Positions 51,329 to 61,908 of a DNA stretch of 64,000 nt are shown here, in pieces. The position numbers and the translations under genes are program-made. The notes under the pieces were generated by a model, which did not search any database, had not been told where the DNA came from, and worked only from the letters and a program-made list of their open reading frames with translations. The number at the start of each line of letters is the position of its first letter. The first letter of the stretch is position 1. Source of the DNA: Enterococcus faecium (GTDB taxonomy: Bacteria > Bacillota > Bacilli > Lactobacillales > Enterococcaceae); contig NZ_CP118955.1 in assembly GCF_029023785.1 (NCBI RefSeq), forward strand, positions 1,548,501-1,612,500, given 5' to 3'.

Positions 51329-52718
51329 TCAATGTTCCATGTTTTTTTTAAATAAATTTAGTAAAATCGTTTCCCAATGAAGTTGTTCAGTCTTAGAAAA
51401 AAGCTTCCTCTTTGGCAGAAGTTCTGCTTTTGCTCCATCAATATCACAACAATTCTGCGGCTTTTCGGAGAGTTTTTCGCCAAAATAAGCTAAGATGAAT
51501 TTTCTGCGGCAGTTTTCTTCATTAATATAGCGAAGCATCTGCTGCAGGCGGAATTCTTTTTCTTTTTCCTGACGTTTGAGCCGTTCCACCCAATTTTCTG
51601 GTTTTTCAGACTGCTGGATCAGCTCCATCCATTTTTTTTGCAGCTCATCAAAGGGAGCTTGCTCTGTGGCATATTCCAAATAAAGCTCAAAACTTTGTCG
51701 CTGTTCTCTAGAAAGTTGATTAAAGAAATAATGGATACGTTCATCCCCACTTTGATAAAAAAGAATTGCTGCACTTTCTTCCTGATCTCTGCCTGCTCGA
51801 CCGATTTCTTGTACATAGTTTTCTAGACTGTCTGGCAAATCATAATGGACCACATAACGGATATCAGATTTATCGATCCCCATACCAAATGCATTCGTAG
51901 CAATGAGAAACTGCAGCTGATTTTTTACAAACTGCTGTTGAAGTTGTCTTCTTTGAGCTGCATCAAGACCACCGTGATAGTATCCAACTGTAAAACGTTC
52001 CCTGAATAAATGATACAATCGTTCGACTTCTTTTTTTGTTGCACAATAAATGATTGCCGCTCCTTGTGCTCTTTCCATGAAGTGTTCAAGTTCTTGTTCT
52101 TTTTGCTGCGTTTTCCGAACAAAAAGCGAGATATTTTGCCGATTGACTGATTGTCTGATCTCTTTTGGTGGTCGATCAAATAGTACATGACGTATATCTC
52201 TTGCTACTAAATCTGTTGCTGTCGCCGTTAGTGCCAGTGTGACCGGGTTTCCTAAAAGCTTTCGGATTTTTCCTAACTGTTGATATTCTGGACGGAAATC
52301 AACTCCCCATTGAGACACGCAATGAGCCTCATCTACTACATATAACGCAATATTTTGTTTTTTCAGATGCTCTAAAAGAGAAGGATTAGTCAACATTTCG
52401 GGACTCAAAAACAAAAATTTATATTGCGATAGATGACAGAGGACGTATCTTCTTTCAGATTGCGAAAGTAAACTATTGAAAGCAGCTACTCGTTTCTCCC
52501 CTCGTTTTTGTAATTGCGTCACTTGATCTTCCATTAGAGAAAGCAGCGGTGACACGATGATGACCAGACCTTCCATTAAATACCCCGTCAATTGATAGCA
52601 AAGGCTTTTTCCCGTTCCTGTAGGCAAAATAGCGAGAGTATCTTCTCCATCAAGCAACGCCTGAATAATTTCTTCTTGGCCGGGACGAAATGAATCAAAT
52701 CCAAAATATTTTTTTAAT

Positions 52719-52732
<14 letters not shown>
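51329..52732 (-). CDS. recQ: RecQ-family ATP-dependent DNA helicase (short, RecS-like)
   Basis: The 467-residue superfamily 2 helicase has motif I LPTGTGKSLCYQ, motif II DEAHCVSQWG, motif III TATAT, motif VI QEIGRAGRD, and a Cys cluster region (CRRKF...CCD) that could bind zinc. It lacks the HRDC domain, so it is the short RecS form, next to ypbB and the ferredoxin gene in Bacillus as here. The start at 52732 overlaps the ypbB end by 14 nt, with AAAGGA upstream. Confidence 0.92.
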
Positions 52733-54002
<1,270 letters not shown>

Positions 54003-54046
54003 ATATAAACGAAACTTTAAAAACGTACACTAAGTTCTCTAAACTT

Positions 54047-54099
54047 GAAAATAAGCCGGGATCTGTTTCTCTTGTTCCGTGAAATCCCGACTTATTTTG
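54047..54099. terminator. Bidirectional terminator after fer
   Basis: AAAATAAGCCGGGAT and ATCCCGACTTATTTT enclose 21 nt; on both strands the arms end in AT-rich runs. Confidence 0.75.
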
Positions 54100-54166
54100 A
54101 AAGATTCATTTGCTATCTATAGTTAATTGACTAGTTTTTTCACGGACCCTATAGGACCCATTTATA

Positions 54167-54904
54167 TTATTTCAACTTTTTCAGCCAGTTTTCCAATGTA
54201 TTGACGATCACAGTTTGCTGGTCTGCGTTAGAAATTTCTGCCTCTCCATCTCCTTTTTGCTCACCATAGCTGCCAAAACCTCCATGATTTCCGCCATTGA
54301 TTGATACATACTCTGTTCTTTCCGGTAAATACTGCTTAGCTTCTTGATAAGCTTCCTGATTCAATACTTTATCTTTTGTCGCCGTGATCGATAAAACAGG
54401 AACAGCTGATTCTGTCAATGTTCCTTTTTTGTCGGGATAACTTGCCATGAAGAATACCCCTTTTAAATGTTTGTCTGAATGATTCTTATTGACATAACGA
54501 CTTGCCATTACGCCACCTAATGAATGGCCACCGATCACATAATCGGAATTTGGAAAATCTTCTTTGACCTTATCCGCTTTGTTTCCGCCCATCACTGCTA
54601 GATCAAGTGGCATTTTGACAATAGCGACTGAAAAGCCGTTTTTTGCTAAATCTTGCGCCCAAATACTATAACTTTCTGGCTCTACGAGAGCACCAGGATA
54701 AAAAATAAGTAATGGAGACTTTCCATGATTCTTTTTCTCTCCTTCAAAAAATAAGTAATCTTCTTTGTTTTTTCCTTCTTTTACCAACACTTGCACTTCT
54801 GACGATGGTTCGTACGTATTTTGCTGTATATAGTAATAACCGGCTCCACCGAGTAATCCTAAAATGATGACTAAGCCAATTAGTATTCGTCTAAATATTT
54901 TCAC
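54167..54904 (-). CDS. Membrane-anchored alpha/beta hydrolase
   Basis: The 245-residue protein has an N-terminal anchor (residues 6-28) and an extracellular hydrolase domain: LLIFYPGALVEPESYS as oxyanion region near 66, nucleophile elbow VIGGHSLGGVMAS near 123-133, an acid in TATKDKVL and the final His in GGNHGGFG. It resembles DUF-type hydrolases next to dienelactone hydrolases (YfhR-like); the substrate is unknown. It is a single-gene unit. Confidence 0.86.
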   Translation of the reverse strand: MKIFRRILIGLVIILGLLGGAGYYYIQQNTYEPSSEVQVLVKEGKNKEDYLFFEGEKKNHGKSPLLIFYPGALVEPESYSIWAQDLAKNGFSVAIVKMPLDLAVMGGNKADKVKEDFPNSDYVIGGHSLGGVMASRYVNKNHSDKHLKGVFFMASYPDKKGTLTESAVPVLSITATKDKVLNQEAYQEAKQYLPERTEYVSINGGNHGGFGSYGEQKGDGEAEISNADQQTVIVNTLENWLKKLK

Positions 54905-55004
54905 TTTCTCCCACCTTTTCTATCTGAGTGACCCCTTTTTCTTAATCAAGTATGATTATACCTTAAAAAAAATAAGAGAGAAATGCAAACTTTCCAGCAT
55001 CAAA

Positions 55005-55044
55005 TAAAAAAAGACGGAATATCCATTTGAATATCCGCCCTTTT
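55005..55044 (-). terminator. Terminator after pepV
   Basis: On the minus strand GGCGGATATTC and GGATATTCCGTC flank a 4-nt loop, followed by TTTTTTT. Confidence 0.8.
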
Positions 55045-55057
55045 TGTATGTTTATTT

Positions 55058-56398
55058 TTATTTAGCACATAAACGATACACAGCTTCTGCATAAATTTCC
55101 ATTGCTTTATACATACTACTTAATTCCCATCGTTCATTCGCCTGGTGCATAAAGTCAGGAGTATCAGGGAACATCGCACCGAATGCCACACACTGGTTCA
55201 TCGTACGAGCAAAAGTAGCGCCGCCTGATACAAACGGTTCAGTCATGTCTCCAGTAATATCGCGATATGTCCCCAATAGATTTTTCACTAACTCACTGTC
55301 TAGTGGCACGTATAATGAATCAAGGAAGTCAAATTCTTCATAAGTCAACCCATATTTTTCTGCTGTTTTAGTTAATTTAGCTACTAAATCATCTTTCTTG
55401 AATGTAACAGGGATTCTCATATCTACACCGATTTTTGTTTGTTCTGGTGTGATTTCCAAACTTGCAAAGTTCATCGTTAGCTCGCCGGATTGTTCATCTT
55501 CTGTTTTGCCCACGACAGCTTCACCAGTTGCATTTTCTTGAACTAATTTTCCTAAGAAATTGATTGGGCCAAAATCAAATACTTCTGAAAGAGCAATTGC
55601 CAGACGAGAAATAGCATTCACTCCTTGTGCTGCATCTTTCGCGTGGATACTTTTACCAAGAACGACGATGCCTTCACCTTGTTCTTCGAAATCGAATTCG
55701 TGTTTTTTCAATGCTTCTTTTACTTCAGAAAGCTTTTCTCCAGAGTAAGGAGCTGCATCAGGAACAACATTCAACGCTCCTCCAGCTTTTACAGAAAACT
55801 CGTTCGTTCCTGGTCCTGTCAAGTAAGCTTGCAATAAGCCTTTTTCTGCATAAATTAAAGGAAATTCAGCATCTGGCGCAAATCCTTGCGTAATTCCTTC
55901 TTCTTTTTCGTTATATTTTTCTAAACAACGCCATAAATTTTCTTCATCTGTACCAAAGATAAAACGAATACGTGTCTTGAATTCCACGCCAGCATCAATC
56001 AAAGCTTTGACGGCATACATTGCCGCAATAGAAGGACCTTTGTCATCTTGGGATCCGCGACCAACTAACCAGCCGTCTTTTATAGTTGGATCGAATGGTT
56101 TTGTTTCCCAATTATTTTCGTCCCCTGCTGGAACAACGTCCATATGACACAAGATACCGAATAATTCATCTCCAGAGCCAATCTCTGAATAACCGTAATA
56201 GCCTTCTGGATCTTTAAATGTTCTAAATCCTAGCTTTTCACTGATTTCCAATACTTTATCCAAAGCTTCAATCACTTTTTTACCGAAGGGATGTCCTTGT
56301 CCTGAATCTGCTTCATCTAGTACGGAAGGAATTCGGATCAATTCGCTCAATGATTCTAATGCTTGTTCATGATGTTGTTCTGTCACAAATTTTTTCAT
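55058..56398 (-). CDS. pepV: Dipeptidase PepV (M20 family)
   Basis: The 446-residue zinc dipeptidase has His85 and Asp87 in ILCHMDVVPAGD, the bridging Asp in GRGSQDDKGP, the catalytic Glu pair in FGTDEENLW, a lid domain inserted between, and the last His ligand region FMHQANERWE near 425. It cleaves a range of dipeptides inside the cell. ATG at 56398 follows AGGAGG. It lies downstream of a YfcC transporter gene, past a weak hairpin, so the two may share a transcript. Confidence 0.94.
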   Translation of the reverse strand: MKKFVTEQHHEQALESLSELIRIPSVLDEADSGQGHPFGKKVIEALDKVLEISEKLGFRTFKDPEGYYGYSEIGSGDELFGILCHMDVVPAGDENNWETKPFDPTIKDGWLVGRGSQDDKGPSIAAMYAVKALIDAGVEFKTRIRFIFGTDEENLWRCLEKYNEKEEGITQGFAPDAEFPLIYAEKGLLQAYLTGPGTNEFSVKAGGALNVVPDAAPYSGEKLSEVKEALKKHEFDFEEQGEGIVVLGKSIHAKDAAQGVNAISRLAIALSEVFDFGPINFLGKLVQENATGEAVVGKTEDEQSGELTMNFASLEITPEQTKIGVDMRIPVTFKKDDLVAKLTKTAEKYGLTYEEFDFLDSLYVPLDSELVKNLLGTYRDITGDMTEPFVSGGATFARTMNQCVAFGAMFPDTPDFMHQANERWELSSMYKAMEIYAEAVYRLCAK

Positions 56399-56423
56399 GA
56401 TATTATCCTCCTAATATGTTAAA

Positions 56424-56456
56424 AAGGGTCATGTCAAATTCCTCCGACACAACCTC
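56424..56456 (-). terminator. Weak hairpin between the YfcC gene and pepV
   Basis: On the minus strand GGTTGTGTC pairs with GACATGACC except at the two central bases, followed by CTTTTT. It could partly separate pepV from the transporter gene. Nothing else stands out in 56399-56634. Confidence 0.5.
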
Positions 56457-56634
56457 TTCTTCTCAAATAATGACGTTTTAAGCCTGCTCCATCAGCAAGC
56501 AGAATGTTCTTAACAAATGATGAAAGAAAAAACACTCACTGAATGGAGCTATTGACTTGTCCACGTGCTTATCGATAGCCGTTTATCGGTTTCTTCATTC
56601 TTATGATAGACCTTGTACCTGTATTTGTCTAGGT

Positions 56635-58158
56635 TTAGAACATTGCTGCTACACCTAGGATCACACAGATGGCTACAAATAATATCGCAATTAATTTACC
56701 GGTAAATTTCCACCACACTGAAACATCGAAACGAGCAATTGCTACAGCACCCATTACGATAGCAGATGTTGGTGTAATTAAGTTTACTAAACCAGATGCA
56801 GATTGATAAGCAGTGATTACTAAATCCTTACCGACGCCGGCAAATTCACCCATAGGTCCCATGATTCCCATTGTTGCAGCAGCTAAGCCGGAAGTTGAAG
56901 GAATCAAGAATGACATAGGGATATAGAAAATAAATGTAATAATGATGAATACACTTGAAGATAATGAACTTAATCCTTGTTCGCCCCAATGTAAGATGGT
57001 GTCTGTGATTAATCCATTGTTCATAACCACTTGGATACCACGAGCAACAGCTACTACGATTGCTACACCGATCAAATCAGAAGCACCAGCTAAAAATTCA
57101 GAGACAAATTCAGACTCTTTCATGCCATAAGTGATTGCTACTACGATGGACATTACTAAGAATAACATAGTAATTTCTGGGAAGTACCAGTCACCTAATG
57201 GAAGCATGCTTTTACCTAGAACCGTACCTAGTACCGGAAGGTTTGTTAACCAGTTTGTCAATGATTCAAAAATCGTGAAATTCGCATTCAAGGTTGTCCA
57301 AGGAATCAAACTGATGATCATGATACCAAAAGTAATAAAGAACAATACATTAACATGTTTTTGTTTTTTCGTGATTACTTCTTGACGACCGATTGCTTCA
57401 ATATCGAAATGCTTCATATCTTCTTTACGTTGGTTGTATACTAATGATTTTGTTGGATCTTTTTCGATCTTTGATGCATAACGATACACATATACAATAG
57501 AAATAGCTAACAAAATAACGAACATCAAGAATCGAAGACCAATACCTTCACCCATCGAAATCCCAACAGCTTGTGAAGCTACGCCTGTTGCAAAAGGATT
57601 TACCGTTGAAGCTAGACAGCCTACTTGAGACCCTACTAATACGATTGCTACAGCTACTACTGTATCAAAGCCTACAGCCATCATGACTGGGATCAGTAAA
57701 GCATAGAATGGAATCGTTTCTTCTGCCATTCCGTAAGTAGAGCCGCCTAATGCAAATAACAGCATCAATACTGGAATAAGCATTTTTTCTTTTCCTTTGA
57801 ATTTCTTCACAACTGAAGCAATCCCGGCATCTAGTGCCCCTGTTTTGTTGATAATACCTAAAAATCCACCAACAACCAAAATGAAGAAAGAGATTGGGAT
57901 TGCAGCAGGTGTTTCTTTAGTTAGCTCCCCCGCTGGTACACCTAGCATCCCATTGATTGGCGCCATGAAAATATCCCACAGCCCTTGAGGATTTTGTTGT
58001 ACTCGTTCATATGATCCAGCGACGATGTTGCCTGCATCGTCTACACTATAGTGCCCAGCTGGTATAAACCAAGTAAGTACAGCGATTACTGCAATAATAA
58101 TAAATAAGACCGTATACGCTGAAGGCATTTGAAATTTTTTCTTTTTTGTTTGTTCCAT
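56635..58158 (-). CDS. YfcC-family integral membrane transporter
   Basis: The 507-residue protein has 12 or more membrane segments and the family signatures WFIPAGHYS near 30, FILVVGGFLGIINKTGALD near 95, GGSTYGMAEETIPFYALLIPVM near 140 and IPSTSGLAAATMGIMGPMG near 420. YfcC/ion-transporter superfamily members are thought to move basic amino acids or C4-dicarboxylates; the substrate is not known. Its place before pepV hints at peptide or amino acid uptake. ATG at 58158 follows AAGGAAGAAGAAG. Confidence 0.88.
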   Translation of the reverse strand: MEQTKKKKFQMPSAYTVLFIIIAVIAVLTWFIPAGHYSVDDAGNIVAGSYERVQQNPQGLWDIFMAPINGMLGVPAGELTKETPAAIPISFFILVVGGFLGIINKTGALDAGIASVVKKFKGKEKMLIPVLMLLFALGGSTYGMAEETIPFYALLIPVMMAVGFDTVVAVAIVLVGSQVGCLASTVNPFATGVASQAVGISMGEGIGLRFLMFVILLAISIVYVYRYASKIEKDPTKSLVYNQRKEDMKHFDIEAIGRQEVITKKQKHVNVLFFITFGIMIISLIPWTTLNANFTIFESLTNWLTNLPVLGTVLGKSMLPLGDWYFPEITMLFLVMSIVVAITYGMKESEFVSEFLAGASDLIGVAIVVAVARGIQVVMNNGLITDTILHWGEQGLSSLSSSVFIIITFIFYIPMSFLIPSTSGLAAATMGIMGPMGEFAGVGKDLVITAYQSASGLVNLITPTSAIVMGAVAIARFDVSVWWKFTGKLIAILFVAICVILGVAAMF

Positions 58159-58456
58159 CTTCTTCTTCCTTTCTTTTCCGTTAGAGACAACAATTTTGGC
58201 TCTAATGTTATTTTATCAAAAAGAGTATCAGAACAAAAATAATAACACGCATTTTGTAAAACTTTTGTTCAAAAAGTTCGTTTTTCCCTATTCCCTCCTC
58301 TTTTTTCAGGTTTTTAAAGCTTTCTTCTTTTTCATTGTAGCGTTTCCTTTTTTTTATAAACAAACATTTTCGTCTTTTAAAAGGAGAAGAATTTCACATT
58401 TGCAAAGAATTGATTGATTTTTATGCATAAATCAAAAAAATACTCAAAACAAACAA

Positions 58457-58471
58457 ATAAAACGTTTACAT
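58457..58471. promoter_or_regulatory. Weak cre-like site upstream of the YfcC gene
   Basis: On the minus strand ATGTAAACGTTTTAT matches the cre consensus WTGNAANCGNWNNCW except for one base. It is about 300 bp upstream of the start. The rest of 58159-58535 is AT-rich and shows no gene; a possible -35/-10 pair lies near 58230-58260. Confidence 0.3.
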
Positions 58472-58496
58472 TATTGCATGTCTTGTATTTTTTTCC

Positions 58497-58530
58497 AAAA
58501 AAAAAGACCAAGAAATTTCTTGATCTTTTT
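58497..58530 (-). terminator. Terminator after ribU
   Basis: On the minus strand AAAGATCAAGAAATTTCTTGGTCTTT is a short-loop hairpin, followed by TTTTTT. Confidence 0.85.
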
Positions 58531-58535
58531 GATAT

Positions 58536-59147
58536 TTATTTGACTGCTGTATGACGTTGTTCGAACTGATGTTGTTTTCGACTTAACCATGGAAGAAGTT
58601 GCGCATGCAGCACTAAAAAGACAGCACTCACGATGAATCCTTTGATCAAGTTGAAAGGAACGATCCCAATCAGTACATAGTTTGCTAAAGACATGCCCAG
58701 CATCTGTGTTGCGTTCAGCCCTAAAAACATTAAGTAAAGAGGCGTAATAACGAAATAATTTGCGATACTCATAAAAATAGTTAGAGCGATGGTTCCTGTA
58801 ATGACACCTAAAAATTTGTTTCTTCCTTTATGCTGTTTCTTTACACTAAAGAAATAATAAATCGGGAATGTAAAGATCGTTGTTGATAAGAAACTAGCAG
58901 TGTCTCCTACCAAATTATCCGGAGAAAAACCTGTAGTCAGCAGATGTAATACTGAACGCAAGAACGCTGTTGCAACTCCGGCCGCTGGACCGAATAAGAA
59001 CATGCTGATCAATACCGGGATATCACTAAAATCGATCTTCAAAAAACTAAAAGCCGGCATGATCGGAAAAGCAAAATACTGTAAAACTAATGCGATCGCA
59101 GCAAACATCGCTACTGCAACCATTTTCTGTACACGGGTGTTCTTCAT
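58536..59147 (-). CDS. ribU: Riboflavin ECF transporter S component RibU
   Basis: The 203-residue membrane protein has six segments and typical RibU features: MVAVAMFAAIALVLQYF at the N-terminus, FLKIDFSDIPVLISMFLFGP near 35 (riboflavin-binding loop), RSVLHLL near 64, TASFLSTTIFTFPIYYFF near 83 and the last segments. It binds riboflavin and docks on the shared EcfAAT energising module. An FMN riboswitch lies in its leader, which confirms the substrate. ATG at 59147 follows AGGAGG. Confidence 0.95.
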   Translation of the reverse strand: MKNTRVQKMVAVAMFAAIALVLQYFAFPIMPAFSFLKIDFSDIPVLISMFLFGPAAGVATAFLRSVLHLLTTGFSPDNLVGDTASFLSTTIFTFPIYYFFSVKKQHKGRNKFLGVITGTIALTIFMSIANYFVITPLYLMFLGLNATQMLGMSLANYVLIGIVPFNLIKGFIVSAVFLVLHAQLLPWLSRKQHQFEQRHTAVK

Positions 59148-59204
59148 TTGAAATCCTCCTGTTAGGACTCCTCTTCAGCGAACTTTTTGACGTTTCTCTC
59201 CAAA

Positions 59205-59238
59205 TGAAAAAACTCTATTTTCCAGGGAAAATAGAGTT
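59205..59238 (-). terminator. FMN riboswitch-controlled terminator (attenuator) of ribU
   Basis: On the minus strand AACTCTATTTTCCCTGG pairs with GGAAAATAGAGTT, followed by TTTTTC. It lies between the riboswitch and the ribU start, as expected for transcription attenuation. A competing pairing AGAGCTTATTTGACG with TGATCAAATAACTCT lies just upstream. Confidence 0.85.
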
Positions 59239-59275
59239 AGAGTTATTTGATCAAGCGTCGTCAAATAAGCTCTAT

Positions 59276-59394
59276 CTTCTTTATCCAGACTATACTGTCG
59301 GTATCGGAATTTCACCGATTCAGCTATTTTTTTGCAAAATAGGTCGTGGACTATAACCACCGGTCGGGAATTTCACCCTGCCCCTGAAGACGAA
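59276..59394 (-). ncRNA. FMN riboswitch (RFN element)
   Basis: On the minus strand the conserved blocks appear in order: CTTCAGGGGCAGGGTGAAA, TTCCCGACCGGTGGTTATAG, TCCACGACC, TCGGTGAAATTCCGATACCGAC and AGTATAGTCTGGAT. This is the FMN-binding aptamer. When FMN is plentiful it should favour the terminator downstream and shut off ribU. Confidence 0.96.
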
Positions 59395-59476
59395 CCTTAT
59401 ATAATTTTTGTTTACATATTCATTATACATATCTATTCAAAAAACGCAACATCTAACACTTATAAAAAGTAAGTGT

Positions 59477-60193
59477 TCATTTTGAGTGGTTCAGCAAACT
59501 GCTGACTTCTTTTTTGTTCAGTTCACGGTAATCCCCAGGACGTAGGCCTTGTAAAGTCAGATCTCCGTATTTTTCACGTTTTAGTTTTTGCACAGGAAGA
59601 CCAACTGCTTGAAGCATATTTTTCACTTGATGATTACGTCCTTCGTGGATCGTCAATTCCACGATACTGTGGTTTGTCTTAGGATCCACTGATAAAATTT
59701 GGAATTTAGCTGGAGATGTTTTTCGTCCTTCGATCTTTATTCCTTTTGTCAAAGGTGCAAGCATCGATTTTGTAGCGATCCCTTTTACCTTTGCAACGTA
59801 AACTTTATCCACTTCATGTTTTGGATGTGTCAGGCGCTGAGCAAAATCTCCATCATTTGTCAGTAGCAAGATCCCCGAAGTATCGTAATCCAGTCGACCT
59901 ACAGGATAGATACGTTCTTTTACCATCGGCAAAAGATCCGTAACAACTTTTCTTCCTTTGTCATCTGCAACAGCAGAAATAACTCCTTTAGGTTTGTACA
60001 ATAAATAGTAACCGTATTCTTCTTGATAAATTGGGACTTCATCCACTTCCACAGTGTCATGTTTCCCAACTTTTATCCCTAATTCCCTTACAACTTGTCC
60101 GTTTACTTTTACACGTCCTGCAAGGATGAATTCTTCTGCTTTTCGACGAGAAGTGATGCCAGCGTGGGCAATTACTTTCTGCAATCTCTCCAT
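59477..60193 (-). CDS. rluB: 23S rRNA pseudouridine synthase RluB
   Basis: The 238-residue enzyme modifies U2605 (E. coli numbering). An S4-like domain (RLQKVIAHAGITSRRKAEEFILAGRVKVNG) opens the protein, followed by the RsuA-type catalytic motif PVGRLDYDTSGILLLTNDG with the catalytic Asp, then EGRNHQVKNMLQAVG. It is RluB by position after scpAB, as in Bacillus. ATG at 60193 is 5 nt downstream of scpB. Confidence 0.94.
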   Translation of the reverse strand: MERLQKVIAHAGITSRRKAEEFILAGRVKVNGQVVRELGIKVGKHDTVEVDEVPIYQEEYGYYLLYKPKGVISAVADDKGRKVVTDLLPMVKERIYPVGRLDYDTSGILLLTNDGDFAQRLTHPKHEVDKVYVAKVKGIATKSMLAPLTKGIKIEGRKTSPAKFQILSVDPKTNHSIVELTIHEGRNHQVKNMLQAVGLPVQKLKREKYGDLTLQGLRPGDYRELNKKEVSSLLNHSK

Positions 60194-60198
60194 TACAA

Positions 60199-60768
60199 TT
60201 ATTCTCCTTTATTCATTCCATCAAAGAATAGATCTGGTGACACGTCTTCTTCAAGTGAAATTTCCATTTCTTGTGTATCAGGCAGTTCTTCTAATGATTT
60301 CAAACCAAAATAATCTAAGAAGTAGCCAGTTGTTCCATATAATATCGGCCGACCTGGTCCTTCTACTCTACCTTTTTCTTCAATCAGTTTATGGGCAGCT
60401 AGACGCTGTACCGCTCCTGAAACCTGAACTCCTCGAATCTGCTCGATTTCAGCTCTTGTGATTGGCTGTTTATAAGCGATGATTGCTAAGGTTTCGACGG
60501 CGGCTTGAGATAATGTGTTTGATGTCCCTTGCGCATATCGCTTAAGTAAGGGAGCCAGCTCTTTTTTAGTCGTTAATACATAATGGCTTTCCGTTTCAAA
60601 AATATGCAAAGCTGAGTGCGAGTTTTGAGTGTAAGATTCTTTTAATTCTTTCACTAAACTTGTGACTTCTGCTTCGCTGAGATTTAACAGTCCGCTTAAT
60701 TCTTCATTACTGATCCCTTCCTCGCCAACAATAAAAAGAAGGGCTTCAAGTTCACTTAATTTCGTCAT
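60199..60768 (-). CDS. scpB: Segregation and condensation protein B
   Basis: The 189-residue protein has two winged-helix domains: SELEALLFIVGEEGISNEELSGLLNLSEAEV at the start and QPITRAEIEQIRGVQVSGAVQRLAAHKLIEEKGRVEGPGRPILYGTT near 100-150. It pairs with ScpA to form the kleisin complex that loads on SMC for chromosome compaction. It overlaps scpA by 17 nt. The Glu/Asp-rich tail is usual. Confidence 0.96.
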   Translation of the reverse strand: MTKLSELEALLFIVGEEGISNEELSGLLNLSEAEVTSLVKELKESYTQNSHSALHIFETESHYVLTTKKELAPLLKRYAQGTSNTLSQAAVETLAIIAYKQPITRAEIEQIRGVQVSGAVQRLAAHKLIEEKGRVEGPGRPILYGTTGYFLDYFGLKSLEELPDTQEMEISLEEDVSPDLFFDGMNKGE

Positions 60769-61522
60769 GTTCGGTATCTCCTACTGCTGGATAAAGCATA
60801 ATTGATTCATAGTTTTCTTTTTGTTGCGCAATGATCTGCCCTTTTTTCATCAATTCTAGCAAAGCCATAAAAGTAGTGACAACTTCACTTTTAGAAGGTG
60901 ACTCAAAAAAAGAATCGAAAGTACAGCCATGCGCATTTCTTTTTATACGCTCTTCGATAAATACCATTCGTTCTTCGATCGTTGTGTCATCGGGCGTGAT
61001 CGTTTTTTCCACTTTTTGAGAAAATTTCTTACGTTCTAAGATTTTCTGCATGGCACGGATCAAATCGATTTTTTTGACTTGTCCTCGCTTCAACGGCTTT
61101 TCAGCATCCGCTAACCCATCGATGTTCATAGGTTCTTTTGTGTAATAAAGACTTCGTTCCTCTGCTTTTTCTGTCAGTCTTTCAGCTGCATATTTATATT
61201 TACGGTATTCTAAAAGCTGAGTGACCAATTCTTCTCGAGGATCTTCTTCCCATAATTCTTCATCGTCTGTGACGAATTCTTGGACAGGAAGCAATGTCTT
61301 GCTTTTGATTGCCATCAATGTAGCAGCCATCACTAAGTATTCTCCTGCAACAGCTAGCTCTAGTGTTTTCATTGTATGGATATAATTCATATATTGCTCC
61401 GTGATCGTAGCGATCGGTATATCATATATATCGATTTCCATTTGCTGAATCAGATGAAGCAGCAGATCGAGAGGACCCTCGAATACATCTAATTTAATAT
61501 TGATCTCCGTCAACTCATTCAC
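60752..61522 (-). CDS. scpA: Segregation and condensation protein A
   Basis: The 256-residue kleisin has LDVFEGPLDLLLHLIQQMEIDIYDIPIATITEQYM at the N-terminus (binds SMC neck) and a C-terminal winged helix (CTFDSFFESPSKSEVVTTFMALLELMKKGQI). The start is GTG at 61522, overlapping the ribT stop as GTGA; there is no strong ribosome site, so translational coupling is likely. A TTG nine bases further in is a possible alternative. The order ribT-scpA-scpB matches Bacillus. Confidence 0.93.
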   Translation of the reverse strand: MNELTEINIKLDVFEGPLDLLLHLIQQMEIDIYDIPIATITEQYMNYIHTMKTLELAVAGEYLVMAATLMAIKSKTLLPVQEFVTDDEELWEEDPREELVTQLLEYRKYKYAAERLTEKAEERSLYYTKEPMNIDGLADAEKPLKRGQVKKIDLIRAMQKILERKKFSQKVEKTITPDDTTIEERMVFIEERIKRNAHGCTFDSFFESPSKSEVVTTFMALLELMKKGQIIAQQKENYESIMLYPAVGDTEHDEIK

Positions 61523-61890
61523 TCTTTCTTCTTTTTCTTTGCTAGCCATTTTCCAATGTAAGGCTCTGTGATTTCAGTTGCACGGATGGAGACATCCGGG
61601 TACTTTTCCTGTAATTCATCTAACATTTGAAAGCCCATATTCTCACCGCGATAAGACGGATTCAAAGAAATGTCATGGATGATCAGCTGATCGTTCGTTG
61701 CCCAGTAAATACCAATAATCCCTTGAATGTTGGTTGAACCTTCTGGCGTAAAGAAAAAAAGTTCATAATCGTCTTCAGATTCGTACGTATCAATCTCCTT
61801 CAACAAAGAAGTTTTACCTGTCAGTTTCTTATGGAAACTCAATAGTCCCATAGCAATTTTACGGTTTTCTTTCCGGTAATGTGTTAACAT
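61519..61890 (-). CDS. ribT: RibT-like GNAT acetyltransferase
   Basis: The 123-residue protein is a compact GNAT enzyme: the acetyl-CoA binding IHDISLNPSYRGENMGFQMLDEL near 75 contains the RGxGxG-like loop (here RGENMG), and SIRATEITEPYIGKWL closes it. In Bacillus RibT is the last gene of the riboflavin operon; here the riboflavin biosynthesis genes are absent but ribT keeps its place before scpA. Its substrate is unknown. Confidence 0.82.
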   Translation of the reverse strand: MLTHYRKENRKIAMGLLSFHKKLTGKTSLLKEIDTYESEDDYELFFFTPEGSTNIQGIIGIYWATNDQLIIHDISLNPSYRGENMGFQMLDELQEKYPDVSIRATEITEPYIGKWLAKKKKKE

Positions 61891-61908
61891 CTTCTCACCT
61901 TCCTATGA

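Noticed and set aside
59454..59480. Hairpin AACACTTA/TAAGTGTT after rluB as a terminator
   Set aside because: The stem is short and no T-run follows on the minus strand, so it is not convincing.
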